The position numbers and the translations under genes were made by a program. The notes below the pieces were generated by a model. The model worked only from the letters and a program-made list of their open reading frames with translations, searched no databases and had not been told where the DNA came from. From positions 1-64,000 of the forward strand of contig CASDXV010000002.1 of assembly GCA_949285255.1 (NCBI GenBank): 64,000 nt of DNA, given 5' to 3'. Within the stretch, counting starts at the first letter, position 1; every line of letters begins with the position of its first letter. Source of the stretch: an uncultured bacterium (lineage in GTDB: Bacteria > Cyanobacteriota > Vampirovibrionia > Gastranaerophilales > Gastranaerophilaceae). Shown here piece by piece: positions 51,671 to 61,442 of this stretch.

Positions 51671-53156
51671 AAATATCACAAAGATTTTTAATGAGGACAT
51701 AAAAGCGCTTGATAATTTATGTCTTAACATTAAAAGGGGGCTTATAACGGGTATCGTTGGAGCGGATAGCGCAGGCAAAACAACGCTTTTAAGAAGTATT
51801 ACAGGCTTTATTGTGCCCGATAAGGGAAAAATTACCACACTTAATCTTGACCCTGTTGAGCAGAGAGATGAACTTAACTCACATCTTGGTTATATGCCTC
51901 AAAAATTCGGACTTTATGAAGATTTAAGCGTTATAGAAAACCTTGAATTGTATGCAAAATTAAAAGAACTCCCTTTAAGTGAGAAAGAAAATACATTTGA
52001 AAAACTTTTAAAATTCACTAACCTTGAACCTTTTAAAAAGCGCCGCGCAGGAAAATTATCAGGAGGGATGAAACAAAAACTGGGGCTTGCCTGTGCACTT
52101 TTGGGCTCGCCCGAGCTTTTAGTGTTAGATGAACCATCAGTTGGCGTTGACCCTATTTCAAGAAAAGAACTTATGAAAATGGTCAAAGAGCTCTCTTTAA
52201 AAAATACAACGACAATATGGTCAACTTCGTACCTAGATGAGGCTATGAGCTTTGATATGTGTGTTGTTATGGACAAAGGGAAAATTATTTTTTGCGGCAA
52301 GCCAAAAGAGCTTGGCAAGGACTCTAAAGACTTTCAAAAAAGTGTTATAGAGCTTATGGGAGGCTACAGGGAAACTAAAAGCCTCCTTACCAAAGATTTT
52401 GAATTAAAAGAAAATAGTATAAAATACCCGATTGAAGCTGTTAATCTTGAGAAAAAATACGGAGATTTTTTTGCGGTTAAAAATAACACATTTTGCATTA
52501 AAAAAGGAGAGATATTCGGACTCTTAGGCCCTAACGGGGCAGGGAAATCCACATCTTTTAAAATGATGTGCGGACTTATAAAACCGACATCGGGAAGCGC
52601 TAAGATTATGGGTGTTAATATAGTTAAAAACCCCACAAAAGCTCGCTCCTACATTGGTTATATGGCACAGAAATTCTCTCTTTACGGCTCACTTGACACA
52701 GCGCAGAATCTGGACTTTTTTGCAAGTGTATACGGGCTAACCGGTGAAAAAAAAGAAGAAGAAATAAAAAAAATGGTTGAGATTTTTGAACTTGAGCCGT
52801 ATTTAAAAAGAGATACAAAAGAGCTCTCCTTAGGCTTTAAACAAAGGCTTGCCCTTGCCTGCGCCATTATGCACAAGCCCCCTGTTTTGTTTCTTGATGA
52901 ACCCACATCAGGGGTTGACCCCATAGCAAGAATGGATTTTTGGTCACATATTAAAAGCTTATCCAAAAAGGGCGTAAGCGTTATGGTGACTACTCATTTT
53001 ATGGATGAAGCGGAATACTGTGACAGAATAAGTTTATTTTTTAAAGGAGAAACCATAGCCACGGGAACGCCTTTTGAACTTAAGGAAAAAGTGTCGGCTG
53101 ATAATATGGAGGAGGCTTTTTCAAGACTAATTGAAAAATCGCAAAAAAATGAGTAA
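51648..53156 (+). CDS. Fused double ABC ATPase (YbhF-like)
   Basis: The 502-aa protein contains two ATP-binding domains. Domain 1 (1-245) has GADSAGKTTLL as Walker A, LSGGMKQKL and LLVLDEPSVGVDP. Domain 2 (250-500) has GPNGAGKSTSF, LSLGFKQRL and VLFLDEPTSGVDP. In domain 1 Walker A is GADSAGKT, where GPNGAGKT is standard. This is the YbhF type of drug exporter ATPase, matching the two permease genes that follow. It overlaps the HlyD gene by 23 nt. Confidence 0.94.
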   Translation: MTSAVEIKNITKIFNEDIKALDNLCLNIKRGLITGIVGADSAGKTTLLRSITGFIVPDKGKITTLNLDPVEQRDELNSHLGYMPQKFGLYEDLSVIENLELYAKLKELPLSEKENTFEKLLKFTNLEPFKKRRAGKLSGGMKQKLGLACALLGSPELLVLDEPSVGVDPISRKELMKMVKELSLKNTTTIWSTSYLDEAMSFDMCVVMDKGKIIFCGKPKELGKDSKDFQKSVIELMGGYRETKSLLTKDFELKENSIKYPIEAVNLEKKYGDFFAVKNNTFCIKKGEIFGLLGPNGAGKSTSFKMMCGLIKPTSGSAKIMGVNIVKNPTKARSYIGYMAQKFSLYGSLDTAQNLDFFASVYGLTGEKKEEEIKKMVEIFELEPYLKRDTKELSLGFKQRLALACAIMHKPPVLFLDEPTSGVDPIARMDFWSHIKSLSKKGVSVMVTTHFMDEAEYCDRISLFFKGETIATGTPFELKEKVSADNMEEAFSRLIEKSQKNE

Positions 53157-54255
53157 ATTAAAAGCACTTATAAAAAAAGAATTTTTTCAGATAATAAGAG
53201 ACCCCTCAAGCATAATGATAGCTTTTGTTATGCCGCTTTTATTACTTTTGATTTATATGTACGGGGTAAACCTTGATACCTCAAAAATTAAACTGGGGTT
53301 AAAATTTGAGGACACAAGCCCTGAACTTTCCACCCTTATGCGCTCTTTTGACACAAGTAAATACGTAAGAGCAAAAATATACGCTTCAAGAGATGAAATG
53401 TATAAAGACTTAACAAGGGGTAAAATTAACGGCTTTGTAGTCATTCCAAACGATTTTAGTTCAAATATTCAAAGAAAAAAACCGGCACACGTGCAGATTG
53501 TAACAGACGGGTCAGAGGTGAATCTGTCTAACTACATAAAAAGCTACCCTCCAAGCATTATAAGGCAGTGGTTTAGCCAAAGCGACTATAAGTACAATAT
53601 TCAAAAAGAGCCGATAAACACACAGATTAGATACTGGTACAATCAAGACATAAACAGCCACCACTTTATACTGCCGGGGTCTCTTGCAATTACAATGACA
53701 CTAATAGGTATGCTCTTAACCACCCTTGTTATGGCAAGAGAATGGGAAAGGGGGACAATGGAGGCACTTTTATCTACAAGAATAACCAAACTTGAAATCA
53801 TTGCAAGCAAGTACATACCCTATTTTATTTTAGGTATGCTCTCTATGGCGTTTAATGTTTTTGTATGCACCGTGATATTTAAAATCCCATTTAGAGGAAA
53901 TTACTTTGTACTCTTTGGCGTTTGCGCGCTTTTTCTTTTTTGTGCACTTGGAATAGGGCTTTTAATTTCATCAAATTTTAAAGACCAGTTTCTTGCAAGC
54001 CAAAGTGCTCTATCTATTGGTTTTTTGCCCGCACTTATGCTATCGGGGCTAACTTTTCCGATAAACTCAATGCCTCAGATTTTGCAGAGCATAACCACAA
54101 TTATCCCCACAAGGTACTTTGTAACTTTTATACAGAGTGAATTTTTGGCAGGAACAATATGGGAAATAGTCCTTATGAATTCCGTTTTTCTTTTTATTTT
54201 AGGGGTTTTAATGGCTTTTATCGTTTATAAAAACACAAAAACAAGGATACAATAG
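53149..54255 (+). CDS. ABC-2 type efflux permease (YbhS-like)
   Basis: The protein is 368 aa from the ATG at 53149, which overlaps the ATPase gene by 8 nt. It has an N-terminal membrane segment (DPSSIMIAFVMPLLLLLIYMYG), a large extracytoplasmic domain, and five more helices. The conserved REWERGTMEALLSTRI motif of ABC-2 permeases couples to the ATPase. It forms a heterodimer with the next gene's product in an export pump for drugs or lipophilic compounds. Confidence 0.92.
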   Translation: MSKLKALIKKEFFQIIRDPSSIMIAFVMPLLLLLIYMYGVNLDTSKIKLGLKFEDTSPELSTLMRSFDTSKYVRAKIYASRDEMYKDLTRGKINGFVVIPNDFSSNIQRKKPAHVQIVTDGSEVNLSNYIKSYPPSIIRQWFSQSDYKYNIQKEPINTQIRYWYNQDINSHHFILPGSLAITMTLIGMLLTTLVMAREWERGTMEALLSTRITKLEIIASKYIPYFILGMLSMAFNVFVCTVIFKIPFRGNYFVLFGVCALFLFCALGIGLLISSNFKDQFLASQSALSIGFLPALMLSGLTFPINSMPQILQSITTIIPTRYFVTFIQSEFLAGTIWEIVLMNSVFLFILGVLMAFIVYKNTKTRIQ

Positions 54256-55355
54256 TGTTTAAAAGAATCTTATCTCTTGTAAAAAAAGAATTTCTTATAA
54301 TCTGGCGCGACCCAAAAAGCCGCATGTTAATTGTTTTGCCTCCTTTAATGCAGCTTTTTATTTTCGCTCATGCTATGACAATGGAGATAAAAAATATAGA
54401 TTTGAGCGTACTTGACAGGTCAAATACTTATGAATCAAGGGAACTTATCTCAAGATTTGAAAACTCAAAGTGGTTTAGAAAGATAATTTATGTTCAAAAT
54501 GAAAAGCAGTTAAGAAAAAATATAGAAACACAAAAAACCTCTATGGCTCTTGAGATTAACTCCGATTTTGCAAAAAATTTAAAAAGAGGAAAATCAACTG
54601 ACCTGCAGGTTATTACAGATGGCAGACAAACAAATACGGCAGCTATTGCAGGCTCTTATGCAAGCGAGATAATAGCGCAGTATTCTGATGAATTTAAAAA
54701 AGACAAAGGCTCAAACATACAAACAGACACAAGGAGCTGGTACAATCCAAACCTTGAATACCTTTTCTACACTCTTGCATCTCTTCTTGTGCTTCTTGCA
54801 ATGGTGGTAACTCTTCTTTTAACTTCACTTTCTATAGCAAGAGAAAGAGAAATGGGAACATACGAGCAGCTTATAGTTTCACCTTGCACCCCCTTTGAAA
54901 TCCTTGCAGGAAAGACCATTGCCCCTATGGCAGTAGCTATAGGGCTATCAGGGTTTATGCTTGTTGTTACGGTAACATTTTTTAAAATGCCTTTTAGAGG
55001 CTCGCTGTTTTTGTACTTTATAAGCACCATTGCAGCGCTTTTATCTATAACGGGAGTGGGGCTTTTTATCTCTGCACTGTCTAAAACCCAGCAGCAGGCG
55101 ATTTTAGGAGCTTTTACCTTTCAGACTCCCGCTTCTCTTTTATCAGGATTTATTTCTCCTATCGATGATATGCCCGTATTTTTTCAATATCTTACATACC
55201 TTGACCCTTTAAGGTTTTATATGGTAATAGGCAAAGGAATAATTTTTAAAGACATGGGGGTATATGATGTTTTAGCAAATATTATACCGCTTATATTAAT
55301 TGCCATATGTACGCTTACGGGAGCCTTGTGGCTGTTTAGAAAACAACTTGACTAG
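54255..55355 (+). CDS. ABC-2 type efflux permease (YbhR-like)
   Basis: The 366-aa protein repeats the layout of its neighbour: an N-terminal helix (MLIVLPPLMQLFIFAHAM), an extracytoplasmic domain, SIAREREMGTYEQLIVSP, and helices ending in GALWLFRKQLD. The GTG start shares one base with the stop of the preceding gene. It completes the TolC-HlyD-ABC-permease-permease operon, a YbhFSR-like tripartite exporter. Confidence 0.92.
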   Translation: MFKRILSLVKKEFLIIWRDPKSRMLIVLPPLMQLFIFAHAMTMEIKNIDLSVLDRSNTYESRELISRFENSKWFRKIIYVQNEKQLRKNIETQKTSMALEINSDFAKNLKRGKSTDLQVITDGRQTNTAAIAGSYASEIIAQYSDEFKKDKGSNIQTDTRSWYNPNLEYLFYTLASLLVLLAMVVTLLLTSLSIAREREMGTYEQLIVSPCTPFEILAGKTIAPMAVAIGLSGFMLVVTVTFFKMPFRGSLFLYFISTIAALLSITGVGLFISALSKTQQQAILGAFTFQTPASLLSGFISPIDDMPVFFQYLTYLDPLRFYMVIGKGIIFKDMGVYDVLANIIPLILIAICTLTGALWLFRKQLD

Positions 55356-55373
55356 ACTCCCGTAAAAGTAAAA

Positions 55374-55658
55374 TTATATTCTGTTATGCCATACTCCGCC
55401 GTCACGGTCAATTAAGCCGTCATAAAATGACCAAAATCTAAAAATACCCGTTAGGCCTAAAAGCGCGTGAGTAACAACTTTATCTTCATGCTGGTCGTTT
55501 ACTATCTGACCTAATCCCGGCCAAATGATAAGAGATAGCAAACCTGCGCCGACTGACCTTGCGCTAACATGCCCGTCAACACCGTGAGTTCCTGCAAAAC
55601 AAGGAGCAGATAAAGACAGTACAGAAGCTAACATCAAAACTGCAAAAAACTTTTTCAT
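55374..55658 (-). CDS. Small secreted/membrane protein, PGLGQ motif
   Basis: The protein is 94 aa from the ATG at 55658 (SD GGGAGA). It has a signal peptide (MKKFFAVLMLASVLSLSAPCFA), then a hydrophobic segment LLSLIIWPGLGQIVND and a second one (ALLGLTGIFRFWSFYDGLIDR). PGLGQ followed by two hydrophobic stretches occurs in small DUF5683/TM2-like membrane proteins. Function is unknown. It converges on the efflux operon with an 18-nt gap. Confidence 0.65.
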   Translation of the reverse strand: MKKFFAVLMLASVLSLSAPCFAGTHGVDGHVSARSVGAGLLSLIIWPGLGQIVNDQHEDKVVTHALLGLTGIFRFWSFYDGLIDRDGGVWHNRI

Positions 55659-55750
55659 AATATTCTCCCAATAAATTCTAAAACTCATTTTATCAGACTT
55701 TTTTAAAAAAGCTTTTATGTTTTAGTTTTTTGTTACATAAAATTAAAATT

Positions 55751-56299
55751 TTATTTTATTAAAGCTTGAACTTCCTTGAAGTTAGGATGTTTAGCACCCT
55801 TTAGCCAAGCAAAAAGAACCATCTCAAGAGATAAAACCTTGGCTCCTGCTTGCTTTAAATACTCCATAGCACACTTAAATTCATACTTACTTCTTGAAGC
55901 ACAAGCATCCTGTACGACAAAAACCTCATGCCCCTCATTTATAAGTGCTAAAGCACTTTGCAGTACACAGATGTGAGATTCTATACCGCAGATGACAACT
56001 TGTTTTTTGTGCGAGTGTTTAATTTTATCAGCTATTGGCTGCTCATATAAAACACTGAAAGCAGTCTTTTCATAAGGGCTATAATCTTGAGCAAGTACAT
56101 TTTTTATCTCATCAATTGTCTGTCCCAAGCCCTTTGGATACTGCTCGGTTAAAACCACATCTATACCAAGAGTCTTTGCAGCCTGCACAAGTTTTGAAGA
56201 TTTTTCCACCACTTGAGCGCTCACGTCTTCTTTTAGCATTTTTGTAAGTTTTTCTTGTATATCAATAACTAAAACAATTGAATCTTGAGTATTTAGCAT
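55751..56299 (-). CDS. Isochorismatase-family hydrolase
   Basis: The 182-aa protein matches the YcaC/nicotinamidase-related fold. It has the catalytic aspartate in LVIDIQEKL, a lysine in YEKTAFSVL, and the nucleophilic cysteine in CGIESHICVLQSAL. It hydrolyses an amide or similar bond; substrate is unknown. SD GAGGAGA precedes the ATG. The gene stands alone. Confidence 0.9.
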   Translation of the reverse strand: MLNTQDSIVLVIDIQEKLTKMLKEDVSAQVVEKSSKLVQAAKTLGIDVVLTEQYPKGLGQTIDEIKNVLAQDYSPYEKTAFSVLYEQPIADKIKHSHKKQVVICGIESHICVLQSALALINEGHEVFVVQDACASRSKYEFKCAMEYLKQAGAKVLSLEMVLFAWLKGAKHPNFKEVQALIK

Positions 56300-56338
56300 A
56301 TTATCTCCTCTAGTATTTTCTTTTAGTATAGCAAAAAA

Positions 56339-57982
56339 TTACCTGAGTGAGAAAATTTCTCTTGCTTTTTTATGATGAGGAATAATAAAACCGAAAGATG
56401 TGTGATTGTTTTTTGATGAAGCTATCATTGAACCTAAGTGAGCGCTTATAATCCTTTGTGACAAATATAGCCCGAGCCCTGTGCCCACTTTGTTAAATTT
56501 AGCCGCACCCGATACGTATTTTTCAAAAACTTTATCCAATATTTCATCAGGAATATCAGGACTTTGATTATTTGAAGTAAATACTATACCCTCACTTGTC
56601 TGCTCTATAACTACGTTTATGTCGCTTCCCTCATAGCCATGGGATATTGAGTTAGATATAAGATTCATAACAACTCTTTTAAGCTGTGTCCTATCTCCAT
56701 ATACAAGAGGCGTTTTATCAACGCATTTAAGATTGATTTTCTGTCCCTTGGTGCTTGCAAGATTAGTAAGCTCAAGGTAGCACTCTTTTGCAAGATTATA
56801 AAAATCAAAATCTTCATTAACAAGTCTGGCATCCCCGTTTTCGTATTTATAGGTAGATAAAACATCGCTAATCATAGTGAGCATATACCTGCATGAATCA
56901 AGAGTTTGCGACACCATCTCATTTTGTTCTTCATTTAATTTACCGAAAGTTCCCCCTAAAAGCAGCTCAAGCGAGCGAATTTGCGCTATTGTAGGAGTTT
57001 TTAGGTCATGAGTAAGAGTTGCAACAAATGTTTCTTTATGAGTTTCAATTATTTTTTCCTGCTCGATATTTCTTACAAAAACGGTTATACCTTTGATTTG
57101 ACCGTCTTTGTTTTTAATGGGAGATTTTTCTATCCTGTACCAGTACTCGCCTGCATTTGCAAGATTAAATTTGCACTCTTCAACAAGAGATTGATTATAT
57201 CTTATAATGTCATCATCTTTTACTTTGGTAAATATTTTCTCGTTTTTAAAAACATCATTTGTGCTCATACCGACAAGTTCCGAACACTTTATACCGCTTA
57301 GCTCTTCAAGCCTTTTATTTGCACCGACAATTTTGCCGTCCAAGTCCTTAAGAAAGGCAACAAAAGGAAGATTATCAAGAATAGAATTCATATAGTATTG
57401 TTTTTGCAAGAGCACTTTTTTTAATTCTTCTTCTTTAGTAATGTCCCTTGAAATACTCATTATGCCAACGACATTATTATCCTCTATCATTGGCGCCATG
57501 AATGTATTAAAATATTTTCTTTCGCCGTCTTTAGCATTAAAACTGATTTTAAAATCTACTGATTTTGCGGTTTTTATAACGTACTCAGAGTGCCTTACAA
57601 TAATATCAGCTATATGAGCAGGCAAAATTTCGGTATCAGTTTTACCTATAACATCATCTTCTTTTGCCCCTATAAGATTTAAAAGCGCCTCGTTCATAAC
57701 TATATAGCGTCTTTTGTAATCTTTATAAGAAATTAAATCAGGGCAGTATTTACAGATACTTTTTAGCAGTTGTTGAGAGTTATCGCATTTTACACTCAAT
57801 GATTTAAGCAAAAATCTGTTTTCAAAATTTGAATGTATAAGCCAAGCTATCACAAAGACTACAATAGCGCTTTTTATACCTATATAGGGTTCATTTAGCG
57901 TATTTAGGACCAAAGATAAAACAAAAAACGCAAACAGTATTACATAAAATATTATTTTCAAGGTTGTTTTTTTATTTTTCAT
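56339..57982 (-). CDS. PAS-domain sensor histidine kinase
   Basis: The 547-aa protein has two N-terminal membrane helices (residues about 8-50). Two PAS domains follow (about 70-190, with KRRYIVMNEALLNLIGAKEDDVIGKTD, and 195-310), then HisKA with the phosphorylated His in LTHDLKTPTIAQ (near 324), then the ATPase domain (GTGLGLYLSQRI). It lies 9 nt after the response-regulator gene. The sensed signal is unknown; PAS domains suggest redox or small ligands. A HisKA-class kinase next to a NarL-type regulator is an atypical pairing. Confidence 0.93.
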   Translation of the reverse strand: MKNKKTTLKIIFYVILFAFFVLSLVLNTLNEPYIGIKSAIVVFVIAWLIHSNFENRFLLKSLSVKCDNSQQLLKSICKYCPDLISYKDYKRRYIVMNEALLNLIGAKEDDVIGKTDTEILPAHIADIIVRHSEYVIKTAKSVDFKISFNAKDGERKYFNTFMAPMIEDNNVVGIMSISRDITKEEELKKVLLQKQYYMNSILDNLPFVAFLKDLDGKIVGANKRLEELSGIKCSELVGMSTNDVFKNEKIFTKVKDDDIIRYNQSLVEECKFNLANAGEYWYRIEKSPIKNKDGQIKGITVFVRNIEQEKIIETHKETFVATLTHDLKTPTIAQIRSLELLLGGTFGKLNEEQNEMVSQTLDSCRYMLTMISDVLSTYKYENGDARLVNEDFDFYNLAKECYLELTNLASTKGQKINLKCVDKTPLVYGDRTQLKRVVMNLISNSISHGYEGSDINVVIEQTSEGIVFTSNNQSPDIPDEILDKVFEKYVSGAAKFNKVGTGLGLYLSQRIISAHLGSMIASSKNNHTSFGFIIPHHKKAREIFSLR

Positions 57983-57991
57983 AATTTTCTC

Positions 57992-58657
57992 TTAGAAAAG
58001 CTGCGACCTTACAGCCTTTACCGCAGCTTGCACTCTGTCATCCACATTTAATTTATCTAAAATTGCACCTACATGAGCTTTTGCCGTGTGCGCACTTATT
58101 GATATTTCATCTGCTATTTCAACATTTGACTTACCGTCAACCAAAAGCTCAAGCACCTCCAGCTCTCTTGGCGTGAGCATTTTTTTAATTTTTTCTCTAT
58201 CAGGATATAATTTATCAAACTCGTATGACTCGGGCTTTGGTATAGAGCTGAAGGGAACTTTTTCTATTTGCGGGTCATACCAGTGAGCACCAAAACTTGC
58301 CGCCTTTATAACCTCAACAAGGGTTTCAATTTTTATATCTTTAAGGGCGTAACAGCTTGCACCCGAAGCAATTGAAGCTCTTACTTCGCTATCGTTTTCA
58401 TGAGAGGTTAGTATGACAACTTTTGTATTAGGGTATTTTTCCTTAATTATTTTTGTCGCCTCAATACCGTTCATATTTTCTAAGCCTAAATCCATAAGAA
58501 CAACATCGGCCTGTCTTTTTTCCATAGCGCAAATACACTCATCCGCGCTTTCAAAATCGCCGATGAGCTCTATTTCATCAAACTTCTCAAGAGCATATCT
58601 GTATGAAATTCTCGCCAGAAAGTAGTCTTCTACAAGATAGATGGAAATTTTTTTCAA
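57992..58657 (-). CDS. NarL/FixJ-type response regulator
   Basis: The 221-aa protein has a receiver domain with the phospho-acceptor aspartate in DVVLMDLGLENMNG, a conserved lysine in YALKDIK, and a C-terminal LuxR-type HTH (LTPRELEVLELLVDGKSNVEIADEISISAHTAKAHVGAIL). It starts at TTG with GAGG 5-6 nt upstream. It is the first gene of the two-component operon; targets are unknown. Confidence 0.94.
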   Translation of the reverse strand: MKKISIYLVEDYFLARISYRYALEKFDEIELIGDFESADECICAMEKRQADVVLMDLGLENMNGIEATKIIKEKYPNTKVVILTSHENDSEVRASIASGASCYALKDIKIETLVEVIKAASFGAHWYDPQIEKVPFSSIPKPESYEFDKLYPDREKIKKMLTPRELEVLELLVDGKSNVEIADEISISAHTAKAHVGAILDKLNVDDRVQAAVKAVRSQLF

Positions 58658-58753
58658 ACCAGCCTCACAGTTTTTAATAGTATAAATTATATTTATAGAA
58701 AACTACAAGAAGAATTTTTTTTACATTACCCATATGGGCAATATTATCAATAA

Positions 58754-60664
58754 TTAACCTATATAATTTTCATAACTGTGATTTGGGTCAATGAAAGCAT
58801 AAACGCTGTTCCATCTGTTTTGCCAGCCTTTTTCAAAGACCTGTTGAGATGGGTTATTTGCAACTATGCTTATATATTTTTGTTTCCTGATTTCCATAAA
58901 TTTATCAACATCGCCGCCTGCTTGAGAATCCATTTTCTTAGCAGCTCCGACACCGTGATTTACTGCAGCGTCAAATACCGCAAACGCATACGCACTGTCG
59001 CCGTTTTTAGCGTACTCCTCGGCACCTGAGGCTTGGTAGTAATTTTTATAGTAAATATCCATTACTTCTTCTTTTGTTATGTTTCTAACATCAGCGTTAG
59101 GGTCGCCCTTGTAGTTTCTGTAAGTTTCTTCTGTTATACCGTAGTTTGTAGCACCGCCATTATCTGCGGGGTGGTCTGAAAATCCGCCTTCAGAGCCTAA
59201 AATATGCCCCAGCATTTCATCAAAATCAGCATCGAATGTATTTTGAGCTTTTTTGTTTTCTGATGTTTGTATTTCATCTTCTACTTTTTTAAGCTCGTCT
59301 TGAGCGTTTTTCAGCTTGTCTTGAACGTCGCTGAGTCTTTTTGCCTTAATGTCTTCAACTGCTGTTTCTTTTTCTTCATAATTTGCTATTGCTTCTTTTG
59401 TATCTTGAGAGCAATTTTTTTCAATTTTTTCCTGTAATTGCGCCTTTTTAGTTTCAAGCTCTGATTTTTCCTTTTCAAGAGTTTCTTTTTTGGCCAATAA
59501 ACCATTTTCAGGGTCATTTAGTTTTTCTTCAAGCTCTTTATTTTTATTTTCTTGTTCTTCTATTTGAGAATTTAGTTCGGATTTTCTTTCCTCAAGCTTT
59601 GCCTTAGCGTCTTCATTTCCTTCTTCAGGCTCTCCAAGTGAATCAAGTGCTTGTTTTAGAGAACTTAGAGTATTTTCGCCTTTTGTAAGGTCAGATTCGG
59701 TTTGAGAAATTTGCGATTCTACTTCAGATATTTCAGCTTCTTTTGCTTCAATATCACCTGTAAGTTGCATAAAATCTTCTTTTGTCTTTTTATCTACTTT
59801 TTCATCATTTTTAAGCTGTTCTTCCATTTGTTCTTTTGCAGCTTCCTGCTCTTGAAGAGCGGCCTTAACTTCGCTGTCTGTGCCATTATTTATCCCTGCC
59901 ATTTCTTCGTTTAGCTCTTCTATTTTTGTTTCAAGCTCTTCTTTAGTCTGCTCGGGAGTTTTTGTTTCAGTTGCACTTTGAGTATTAGAATTTGCATTTG
60001 TTCCTTGAGATGAAGAATAAGGATTGGAAGCTATACCGCCGCCTGAGGGAAGATTAAGAGGGCCTTGGTTTTTAGCATTATCTATTTGCTCAATCATTTT
60101 ATCGGCAAAATTATCAAAAGAGTTTTTAAAATTGTCAAACATTTTACTCAACGGGTCATCTTGTTTATTTTGCTGCGCAATTTTATCTATTGCAACTGCA
60201 ATATCATCAAGTGAAAAATTATTTGAATCAGAATCCATTCCTTTAAACGCATTAATAAAATCTTTTGCCTCTTCATCGCTTATCTTACCATCGCCGTTAG
60301 TATCAATGGTTTGCGAAAATACTTCATTGTCATAGATTTTATCAAGCATGGTATAAAAAGCCGAGTCGTCATTATCTTGAGAAGCTTGTTTTTCAACGGT
60401 TAGACCTGACAAATCAAGGCTTTCAAGTTCTTTTATCGATTTTGTAAAAATAGATTCATCAACACCGGTAGACGAGGTTAGGTAGTTTTTAAAATTTTGG
60501 CCTGATGCAAAAATATCAATGCCGTTTTGCTCGGCAAGCTTTGCTAAATCAGAATCCATAGAGTCAACATAGCTTGATGCTTTATCAATTGCATCTTTTT
60601 TAGATGAAGACGAAATTGCATTTTGCACATCCGCCATTAATTGTCTGATTTTATCAAAAGCCAT
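58754..60664 (-). CDS. EF-hand, coiled-coil and GH108 muramidase-like protein
   Basis: The 636-aa protein joins three unrelated parts. Residues about 1-160 are helical with a canonical EF-hand loop (DTNGDGKISDEE, 121-132) and a second, poorer one. Residues about 230-475 are a long charged coiled coil. Residues about 480-630 are a glycoside hydrolase 108-type lysozyme (HILGSEGGFSDHPADNGGATNYGIT, with the catalytic Glu in SEGG). GH108 enzymes cleave peptidoglycan, usually in phage lysis. No signal peptide is seen, so export or release by lysis is required. SD AGGAAAA precedes the ATG. TTAGTATATA is repeated in the promoter region. Confidence 0.85.
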   Translation of the reverse strand: MAFDKIRQLMADVQNAISSSSKKDAIDKASSYVDSMDSDLAKLAEQNGIDIFASGQNFKNYLTSSTGVDESIFTKSIKELESLDLSGLTVEKQASQDNDDSAFYTMLDKIYDNEVFSQTIDTNGDGKISDEEAKDFINAFKGMDSDSNNFSLDDIAVAIDKIAQQNKQDDPLSKMFDNFKNSFDNFADKMIEQIDNAKNQGPLNLPSGGGIASNPYSSSQGTNANSNTQSATETKTPEQTKEELETKIEELNEEMAGINNGTDSEVKAALQEQEAAKEQMEEQLKNDEKVDKKTKEDFMQLTGDIEAKEAEISEVESQISQTESDLTKGENTLSSLKQALDSLGEPEEGNEDAKAKLEERKSELNSQIEEQENKNKELEEKLNDPENGLLAKKETLEKEKSELETKKAQLQEKIEKNCSQDTKEAIANYEEKETAVEDIKAKRLSDVQDKLKNAQDELKKVEDEIQTSENKKAQNTFDADFDEMLGHILGSEGGFSDHPADNGGATNYGITEETYRNYKGDPNADVRNITKEEVMDIYYKNYYQASGAEEYAKNGDSAYAFAVFDAAVNHGVGAAKKMDSQAGGDVDKFMEIRKQKYISIVANNPSQQVFEKGWQNRWNSVYAFIDPNHSYENYIG

Positions 60665-60739
60665 AATTTTCCTCGGTGCTATACTATATATATACTAAGT
60701 ATATACTAAGGAAAAAATTTACCTTTTTATTTTAGTTTA

Positions 60740-61396
60740 TTAACTTTTGTTAATAAACTCATCAAGCTTAAGTCTTAATTCGTCTTTTGTACTTACAACA
60801 ATTGTTCCTTGTTTATCAAGTTTATCTTTATCACAATACCCCCAACAAACACTTATTGATTGAATTTGCGCATTTTTTGCCGTATTTATATCAACCAAAG
60901 AATCACCAATGTATATAGCGTCTTTTTTTGAAATATTAAAATGCTCTAAAATCTTATTCACACCGTCAGGAGAGGGTTTTTTGGCACAGTTTGGTGATTC
61001 TCCCACGCTATACAGTATCAAATCCTTAAAATATTTGTCGCACAAGTCTTTTACCGCAGCGTCAAATTTATTGGAATTTACCGCCGTATAAACATTTTTT
61101 GACCTTAGATATTGAAGTATTTCAATAACACCATCATAAGGGCGGGTGTTTTTTGAGGAATTTTTACTGTAGTGCTCTTTAAAGATTTCTAAGCAATCAC
61201 TAATTTCTCTTTCATCAACCCCTTGAGGCAGCGAGCGCTCGATGAGTTTTTTTACTCCGTTACCGACAAAATTTCTGACTTCATCTAAAGTGCGCTTATT
61301 ATAACCCAGTTTATCCAGAGCAAAATTAACACTTATCCATAAGTCTTCAAGCGTGTATAAAAGTGTACCGTCTAAATCAAAAATAACGCACTTCAT
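60740..61396 (-). CDS. gph: HAD phosphatase, phosphoglycolate phosphatase-like
   Basis: The 218-aa protein has all HAD motifs: VIFDLDGTLLYT (motif I), AVNSNK (motif II), and KPSPDGVNKIL with YIGDSLVDINTAKNA (III/IV). A helical cap lies between motifs I and II, as in Gph. It would dephosphorylate 2-phosphoglycolate or other small phosphates. The exact substrate cannot be decided from sequence. Confidence 0.86.
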   Translation of the reverse strand: MKCVIFDLDGTLLYTLEDLWISVNFALDKLGYNKRTLDEVRNFVGNGVKKLIERSLPQGVDEREISDCLEIFKEHYSKNSSKNTRPYDGVIEILQYLRSKNVYTAVNSNKFDAAVKDLCDKYFKDLILYSVGESPNCAKKPSPDGVNKILEHFNISKKDAIYIGDSLVDINTAKNAQIQSISVCWGYCDKDKLDKQGTIVVSTKDELRLKLDEFINKS

Positions 61397-61442
61397 TTTA
61401 AACTCACAAACTGTAACTTTTAAAACAAATATACTACAAAAA

